From Microcaldota archaeon (GTDB taxonomy: Archaea; Micrarchaeota; Micrarchaeia; Micrarchaeales; CABMGC01), in assembly GCA_021802765.1 (NCBI GenBank), contig JAJZRI010000001.1, positions 186,001-250,000 on the forward strand: DNA of 64,000 bases, read 5' to 3'. The notes under the pieces are model-generated. The model made no database searches, was not told the origin of the DNA, and saw only the letters and a list, made by a program, of their open reading frames with translations. Numbering within the stretch: position 1 is the first letter of the stretch; each line of letters starts with the position of its first letter. Shown here piece by piece: positions 60,052 to 64,000 of this stretch. A program made the position numbers and the translations under genes.

Positions 60052-60110
60052 CGCCCGATGCGGGGATCGAACCTGCGACATCCTGGTTAACAGCCAGGCG
60101 CTCTACCGAC
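60052..60110 (-). tRNA. tRNA-Asn (GTT) lacking its 5' end: candidate attachment-site copy
   Basis: On the minus strand the D-loop GG, D-stem 3' half GAGC, anticodon arm CCTGG-CTGTTAA-CCAGG (anticodon GTT), variable loop, T-loop TTCGATC and 3' acceptor strand ATCGGGC plus G are all present. The 5' acceptor strand (GCCCGAT expected) and the 5' half of the D-arm are absent: upstream bases (AAAAGGCTTGCTTGTC) do not fit. The T-stem has an A-C mismatch. A partial tRNA 3' part of this kind is the usual footprint of integration at a tRNA gene, with the element on its 5' side (rightwards). An intact copy would be at the far end. Type kept as tRNA for lack of a better term. Confidence 0.75.
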
Positions 60111-60192
60111 AAGCAAGCCTTTTCATAACGAGCTTTTGCCTTGGCAACCATGCAATCGAACCCTTGTTTTCAAAAGAAAATACGCAATTTAG

Positions 60193-60200
60193 ATATAAAT
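60193..60200 (+). promoter_or_regulatory. TATA box before the structured region
   Basis: ATATAAAT (within TTTAGATATAAATATG) on the plus strand. It would place a start near 60222, just at the beginning of the hairpin-rich stretch, arguing for plus-strand transcription of a structured RNA. Confidence 0.35.
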
Positions 60201-60208
60201 ATGCGTGA

Positions 60209-60550
60209 GGTTCGATTTGATGCGGATAAACGAACCCCGACTTTAGCCAAACTTGTGTCTTTAGCCGATTCCCACGAAATGGCTAAAGAAAGATGACGAC
60301 GAAGCTCAAAAACCCTGTGTTTTTGTCGGGAGGCTTCTTTACACAAGTTTCGCGTACGGCTCAGCATCAAGCCCGCTACGGCCGCTTCGCGGCCTACCGG
60401 CCATAGGCCTGCGGGCACTACTCCAAAATCGGGTTCTAGGCCACTTTTGGGTGGGGGCAAAAGTGGCCGCTTGAAGAAAAGGTACCTTAAACTGCTCGGT
60501 GGCGAGCTTGAAGGCGCATTGGCGCCGCACGCCCCTCTGGCCGCATGGCC
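60209..60550 (+). ncRNA. dense nested inverted repeats: candidate large structured RNA or element origin
   Basis: In 340 bases I find these perfect arms: GGTTCG 60209/CGAACC 60231; AAACTTGTGT 60249-60258 with ACACAAGTTT 60341-60350, enclosing CTTTAGCC 60259/GGCTAAAG 60281, GAAGC 60301/GCTTC 60333 and CAAAAAC 60307/GTTTTTG 60319; GCCCGC 60371/GCGGGC 60411, enclosing GGCCGC-TTC-GCGGCC (60380-60394) and GGCC-ATA-GGCC (60399-60409); GGCCACTTTTG 60439/CAAAAGTGGCC 60458 (11 bp); GCTCG-GTGG-CGAGC (60494-60507); GGCGC-ATTG-GCGCC (60513-60526); GGCC-GCAT-GGCC (60539-60550). A repeat CTTTAGCC at 60241 and 60259 also looks iteron-like. No convincing ORF. The strand is inferred; it could be a replication or recombination region instead. 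Confidence 0.5.
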
Positions 60551-60567
60551 GAGCTGGGCGAAAGGAA

Positions 60568-60777
60568 TTATTTGTTTAACGGTTTAATAATCACTTTTAC
60601 GGATTTACCAACCAAGCCTTCTAGCAAGGAACTGCGTATATTTATACCGCCGTACGTATACTTGTGTTCTCCGGATTCCCTACGTCGAATATTACCTCCT
60701 TTGAGTTGCCTTTTGTATGTGAACTCAGTTACATTTACCGGATAAAATTCGAACTCATCTTTTTGGTATCTTGCCAT
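60568..60777 (-). CDS. small hypothetical protein of the element
   Basis: A 69-residue basic beta-rich protein: MARYQKDEFEFYPVNVTEFT, a basic middle (RQLKGGNIRRRES) and a final GLVGKSVKVIIKPL strand. The size and basic strands suggest a DNA-binding or SH3/AbrB-like fold, but nothing is recognised. It is transcribed towards the structured region, which would be its 3' UTR if read on the minus strand. Start ATG 60777, with an AT-rich promoter gap upstream (60780-60880) shared with the plus-strand genes. Confidence 0.55.
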   Translation of the reverse strand: MARYQKDEFEFYPVNVTEFTYKRQLKGGNIRRRESGEHKYTYGGINIRSSLLEGLVGKSVKVIIKPLNK

Positions 60778-60892
60778 ATTATCCCTATTCTATAGGGCGA
60801 CGTAGTTTTAAAAACTATTCGGACTAGTTTTTTTAAGAGGATTTTTTCGTACAAAAGATTTAATAAGGGTCACGGAGTAGGTGTTAATAGGG

Positions 60893-61240
60893 ATGGTTAT
60901 GGAATTAATAAAACAGCCGGGGTCGCAGGAGGATTTAGTTGCAAGTTTATTGGTAGGCATTTCAGATGGATGGAAGATTGGTGAAGTTGCGACTAGCACT
61001 TATAGAAGATTGCCCGATCCGCAGCCAGTATATATAGACTCATCAAATATGAGGCGCATGCATCATGGAGAAGCAGGCATGTGGATCGTGACAGCCAGCA
61101 CTTTGCTTGGTCTTGTTGCATATAGTTATGCAGATGGGCAGGATAAGGAAATGGCGATGCAGATTGCAGGAATGGGTATTGGATTTGGTGCACAGTTGAT
61201 CTGGGATGATAAAGAAGACCATAACGAATGGTTCCATTAA
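60893..61240 (+). CDS. hypothetical element protein with membrane segment
   Basis: A 115-residue protein (ATG 60893; GTG 60881 and ATG 60899 also fit). A helical N-terminal part (LVASLLVGISDGWKIGEV) and polar middle with His pair (RRMHHGEAG) are followed by a membrane segment (MWIVTASTLLGLVAYSYA), a second weaker one (AGMGIGFGAQLIW) and an acidic tail ending HNEWFH. TATA-like GATTTAATAAGG at about 60858-60869. First gene of the plus-strand element operon. No family recognised. Confidence 0.6.
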   Translation: MVMELIKQPGSQEDLVASLLVGISDGWKIGEVATSTYRRLPDPQPVYIDSSNMRRMHHGEAGMWIVTASTLLGLVAYSYADGQDKEMAMQIAGMGIGFGAQLIWDDKEDHNEWFH

Positions 61241-61626
61241 TTGGTGATAGAATTCCTAAATATAATATAATTTCTATGGGGGAAATGGCGCGCATAGGAG
61301 AGTGGGTAGAGGTATTCAGAGCGCTAATTGCACTTGGTATTCTTGGTTATGTAGCAGTTACAATATCAAGTGTCATACCTATTGGGCCATTCTTGCAGAT
61401 ATTGCCTTTGTTCTATTTTGCTATAACTGTTGCTATAGTGATTGGAGTACTGGAGGTGCCTGATCATGGAACATTGTTTACAATTGGGTGGACTTTTGCC
61501 TCTTTGCTGCTAGCCGGATCTGGACTTATAAGCAGATGGGAGGCACTATTGGATCTTGTTCCGATAGCCTTAATTATATGGAATTATTTAGATGATTCGG
61601 GTGGATTGAATGGTACATACCTCTAG
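61228..61626 (+). CDS. hypothetical element membrane protein
   Basis: A protein of up to 132 residues with four membrane segments: VFRALIALGILGYVAVTISS, ILPLFYFAITVAIVIGVLEV, LFTIGWTFASLLLAGSGLIS and LLDLVPIALIIWNYL. ATG 61228 overlaps the preceding gene by 13 bases; ATG 61276 and 61285 are alternative starts. Overlaps with both neighbours show tight operon packing typical of viruses and plasmids. Not recognised. Confidence 0.6.
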   Translation: MVPLIGDRIPKYNIISMGEMARIGEWVEVFRALIALGILGYVAVTISSVIPIGPFLQILPLFYFAITVAIVIGVLEVPDHGTLFTIGWTFASLLLAGSGLISRWEALLDLVPIALIIWNYLDDSGGLNGTYL

Positions 61627-62179
61627 ATGTTCGCGTGCTAGCAGCACGCATTGTAGTTGCTCGTGCGGCGGTGCGGCCCATGGTGGGGGTGGAGGGATAG
61701 TATCAATTGCTGAGGCATCGAGTGATAGAGACGTACCAGAATATAGGAAATTCTTTGGTAATTCTCTTGTTCAAGCAGCATTGACACATGCTTGCATGGC
61801 TGGACTGACAGTAGTTGCGCCTGGTGCAGGGTTGGCGCTGGCTACTGCATATACAACATACAACTACTCAAACTTGGGATACACCATGTTTAAGGCATAT
61901 AATGAATTCCAAAATGGAAACGTTGCCCAGCGCAGAGATTCATTAAGGACTATAACTACAAACGTAACAAGTTTTGCGGTGGGAGATAGTTCGGATAAGG
62001 CTGCAGCTTACATAGTTGACAAAGCCAAGGCTAGCGGATATGTAAAGGAATTAGCTGGGAAAAGTGGGGTGGAAGAAGTCATCCTAACAGACATGTTGGA
62101 AGGAACAACCTCACAGGCAATAAATAATGGTTTCACAGAACTGGCCAGATTTGGTGCAGGTAAGGTGTTTGGTGCTTGA
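61610..62179 (+). CDS. element protein with Cys/His/Gly N-terminus and hydrophobic core
   Basis: A 189-residue protein. Residues 1-30 are unusual: five Cys/His-rich positions (RCSRASSTHCSCSCGG) followed by AHGGGGG. A hydrophobic stretch follows (ACMAGLTVVAPGAGLALATA) at about 62-82, then a helical soluble part to the end (FGAGKVFGA). ATG 61610 is the only plausible start and overlaps the previous gene by 17 bases. The head could bind metal or be a processed leader. No family recognised. Confidence 0.6.
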   Translation: MVHTSRCSRASSTHCSCSCGGAAHGGGGGIVSIAEASSDRDVPEYRKFFGNSLVQAALTHACMAGLTVVAPGAGLALATAYTTYNYSNLGYTMFKAYNEFQNGNVAQRRDSLRTITTNVTSFAVGDSSDKAAAYIVDKAKASGYVKELAGKSGVEEVILTDMLEGTTSQAINNGFTELARFGAGKVFGA

Positions 62180-62470
62180 ATGGATGAAAAAACTTTTCAA
62201 ATCATAGGAATAATAGCGGCTCGTAAGGGCGCTTACTATACGCTAGTTAGAAATGAATTTCTTAGGCAGTTAAAGAAGCAGAAGAAGGCGATTAGTGATG
62301 ATGAGGATCAGGAAATGCGGGCGCGTTTGAGAAGGGCCATAGCACAATTACCTAATGAGTTATTCTTAGGCGTACAGGAAACAAGCAATATAGATAGGAG
62401 CCTCGGCCTAGATCAAATAAGGCTTGATACAAAAAGGATAGCCAAGGAAATAATCACAGGACTCATTTAG
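62180..62470 (+). CDS. hypothetical helical element protein
   Basis: A 96-residue charged helical protein (LVRNEFLRQLKKQKKAISD; EDQEMRARLRRAIAQLPNEL), with no membrane segment. The ATG directly follows the TGA of the previous gene. Not recognised. It lies between the small membrane-protein run and the ATPase, so a role in assembly, DNA binding or coupling is possible but unproven. Confidence 0.55.
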   Translation: MDEKTFQIIGIIAARKGAYYTLVRNEFLRQLKKQKKAISDDEDQEMRARLRRAIAQLPNELFLGVQETSNIDRSLGLDQIRLDTKRIAKEIITGLI

Positions 62471-62511
62471 ATTACAGTTAGGGTAAAATAGCTTATCATT
62501 TAAATGGAATC

Positions 62512-64000
62512 ATGGGTTTTTTAGGGGAAGGGATACATAGTAATGCCGTGAGCAAGGTTGCTGCCTACCAAATACCACTCATAAGTAATGCTAGAATGCC
62601 ACTTGTCCGAAAAAGATGCGGCGTTCTGATTAAGTCCGCTATCAAAATACCTGACTATCTAAAGAAAAAACCAAACCAAAACCTGCTTATATGCGGAACC
62701 ACTGGGCAGGGCAAGTCCAAGCTAATGCGGCTTGCTCTTGAGATAATGCCCAACCCTAAAACAATCTTCTCGTACAAGGAGAACGACGAATACCTACAAA
62801 TTGAGGGCAACTTCATAGCCGCTGAGCGCAGCTTGCCAAACCCATTCAATGACCCGGAGGCCTTTACTGATGCCTTCGCTGTGGCCTTCAACCTCCAATC
62901 TGAGGGGATACAGGCCTCTACGGCCATGTCCCTTGTAAGCAGCCTAGCCAAGGAGAGCAGGACTTGGGCTGATTTCATATCCAACGCCAAAAAGCACGCC
63001 GCGAAGGCTCGAGACGCAAACGTACGCTCTGCCACAAACTACCTGCTCGAGAAGATTAAGGCGCTTACCTACGACTCCAAGCAGATAGAGCTCGACCTTG
63101 GCAAGACCAACGTGCTCGACATGAGCCTGCTCAACGATGACGCCAAGACCTTCTACTCCGAGCTCTTCCTCAGGCAGATATACGCCGGCTTGAAGCGCCG
63201 CAGGGGCGCCGATAAGGTCATCGTGTGCGTGGACGAGGCCCATAGGCTTACTAGGAACGTCCAGAGCAAGCGCCAGAGCATAATCAACGAGATGAGCAGG
63301 GAGATAAGGGCTTTTGGGATGCTCTGGACGGCTACGCAGAACCTCTCCGACATACCCGACCCGCTTAGGAACCAGTTTGCCACCCAGTTCCTGTTCAGCA
63401 CCACATCCGAAGGGGACATGCGGGCGCTTGGGCAGATAGACAGGGACTTGGCTAGGTGCGTATCCGAGCTTAGGAACCACGAGTTTGTTGATGCAAAGCA
63501 TGAGGACGTGCACAAGTCCATTGGAATATTTAGGGCAGACATAAGCTCGCTGAAAGAGCGGGACCTTAGCAGTTTAAGGCCTGCTGAAACGGTGCAGGCC
63601 AAACCAGTAACATTAGAGGTGCCAGAAGGAAGGCCAACAACCATGCTACACGCAGCAATGTTAGCAGTATATGAGAATCCAGGAGCTGGACTTGGGAAGA
63701 TAGCTAAATACCTTAAAACTAAGGGTTGGATAACAAGCGATCCTACAATTTACGGCTCTAAAGATAGGAAGGGTGTGCTTGACAATCTGGTAAGCTTAGG
63801 TTACGCAAAGGTAGATGGCTCGGGCTACAAGCTGACCGAAAAGGCATTGTGGTGGATTGATGCAGAGATACTTGTAAAGCGTGCTAAGAACGTTGGTTCT
63901 GAACTGCACATGCAGCTTATGAGAAAAACGGTAGAAAAACTACACGAAGAGAATATGCTTGTTGTAATACCGGAGAGAAAAGATGTGCCAGATTTGATAG
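62512..64000 (+). CDS. HerA/FtsK-like ATPase with C-terminal wHTH and nuclease-like domain (partial)
   Basis: The frame from ATG 62512 stays open through the right edge (496 codons). Residues 62-69 are Walker A GTTGQGKS; Walker B is VIVCVDEAHRL (about 234-244), followed by a sensor WTATQNLSDIPDPLRNQFAT (about 270-289). Residues about 380-450 form a winged helix (AGLGKIAKYLKTKGWIT; GVLDNLVSLGYAKV). The last visible residues (ENMLVVIPERKDVPDL) look like the first half of a PD-(D/E)XK fold. The overall layout recalls the chromosomal ATPase at 34.8 kb. Likely DNA translocation, packaging or transfer by the element. Confidence 0.8.
   Translation, partial: MGFLGEGIHSNAVSKVAAYQIPLISNARMPLVRKRCGVLIKSAIKIPDYLKKKPNQNLLICGTTGQGKSKLMRLALEIMPNPKTIFSYKENDEYLQIEGNFIAAERSLPNPFNDPEAFTDAFAVAFNLQSEGIQASTAMSLVSSLAKESRTWADFISNAKKHAAKARDANVRSATNYLLEKIKALTYDSKQIELDLGKTNVLDMSLLNDDAKTFYSELFLRQIYAGLKRRRGADKVIVCVDEAHRLTRNVQSKRQSIINEMSREIRAFGMLWTATQNLSDIPDPLRNQFATQFLFSTTSEGDMRALGQIDRDLARCVSELRNHEFVDAKHEDVHKSIGIFRADISSLKERDLSSLRPAETVQAKPVTLEVPEGRPTTMLHAAMLAVYENPGAGLGKIAKYLKTKGWITSDPTIYGSKDRKGVLDNLVSLGYAKVDGSGYKLTEKALWWIDAEILVKRAKNVGSELHMQLMRKTVEKLHEENMLVVIPERKDVPDLI

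Noticed and set aside
60052-60118. Split or permuted tRNA-Asn gene
   Set aside because: No matching 5' half lies within reach on either side, the break is in the D-loop rather than at a splice-type junction, and there is no GC-rich pairing leader; an integration footprint fits better.
60170-60460. A 96-codon minus-strand frame over the hairpin-rich region
   Set aside because: It runs through multiple perfect hairpins and has no protein-like pattern; it is explained by the structured sequence.
62655-63644. Three long minus-strand frames near the right edge
   Set aside because: They are antisense to the HerA/FtsK-like ATPase, whose Walker motifs and open frame to the edge are clear.
1-64000. 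CRISPR arrays, rRNA genes and complete insertion sequences
   Set aside because: I looked for regularly spaced repeats, rRNA-like blocks and transposase genes with terminal repeats and saw none in the window.

Overview
The window is archaeal. It encodes a nascent polypeptide-associated complex protein, geranylgeranylglyceryl phosphate synthase, a tetraether-synthase-like radical SAM enzyme, PCNA, Trm1, the RNase P protein Rpp21, archaeal-type D-aminoacyl-tRNA deacylase, archease, an archaeosortase, KaiC- and HerA-like ATPases, and an S-layer protein. Short intergenic gaps, minimised versions of normally larger proteins (an RqcH-like protein without its C-terminal half, a Nop5 without its N-terminal domain) and a tRNA with two tiny introns at non-canonical positions fit a small-genome DPANN archaeon. 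Micrarchaeota is my best guess; this is inference and no rRNA gene is present to test it.

Layout. 1-5.2 kb: 5' part of an S-layer gene (minus strand, runs off the left edge), NAC, a repeat-bearing convergent gap, a DUF424 protein, a membrane glycosyltransferase, tRNA-Ser(CGA) with two introns and a Fic-like protein. 5.2-11.2 kb: TruD, a proline-dehydrogenase-like barrel, an NAD-dependent epimerase, GGGP synthase, a truncated RqcH, RNase Z and tRNA-Val(GAC). 11.3-26.8 kb: secreted or membrane proteins (one with a near-perfect internal duplication), an ion exchanger, a KaiC ATPase, a DHH phosphoesterase, the Tes-like radical SAM protein, archease, an archaeosortase and a Nudix-uracil-DNA glycosylase fusion. 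26.8-38.5 kb: tRNA-Ile(GAT), AMMECR1, DNA polymerase IV, thioredoxin reductase, a beta-CASP nuclease, a BadF-type kinase, endonuclease IV beside a HerA-type ATPase with a nuclease-like tail, DUF192 and a short Nop5. 38.5-53.9 kb: a candidate small RNA, an Lrp-like regulator, GlyRS, Rieske, Rpp21, DtdA, PCNA-DUF357-Trm1, carbamate kinase, CDGSH, FKBP, a glutamine amidotransferase and DUF488. 54-60 kb: an ArsB/NhaD-type transporter, a P-type ATPase, and a partly decayed ArsR-regulated locus (a TDT transporter interrupted by UGA, and an FmdE fragment) facing a DsrE protein across a palindromic operator.

60.05-64 kb is the most unusual part. A tRNA-Asn(GTT) gene lacking its 5' end lies on the minus strand, as expected for one attachment site of an element integrated at a tRNA gene. 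To its right are about 340 bases of densely nested inverted repeats (a structured RNA or replication region), a run of small genes without recognisable families, several with membrane segments, and a HerA/FtsK-like ATPase followed by a winged helix and the start of a nuclease-like domain. The element continues past the right edge. The chromosomal ATPase at 34.8 kb has the same overall architecture.

In function, the window mixes housekeeping (tRNA maturation and modification, lipid synthesis, replication and repair) with cell-surface genes and one mobile element. Assignments rest on motif recognition by eye; no database search was possible.
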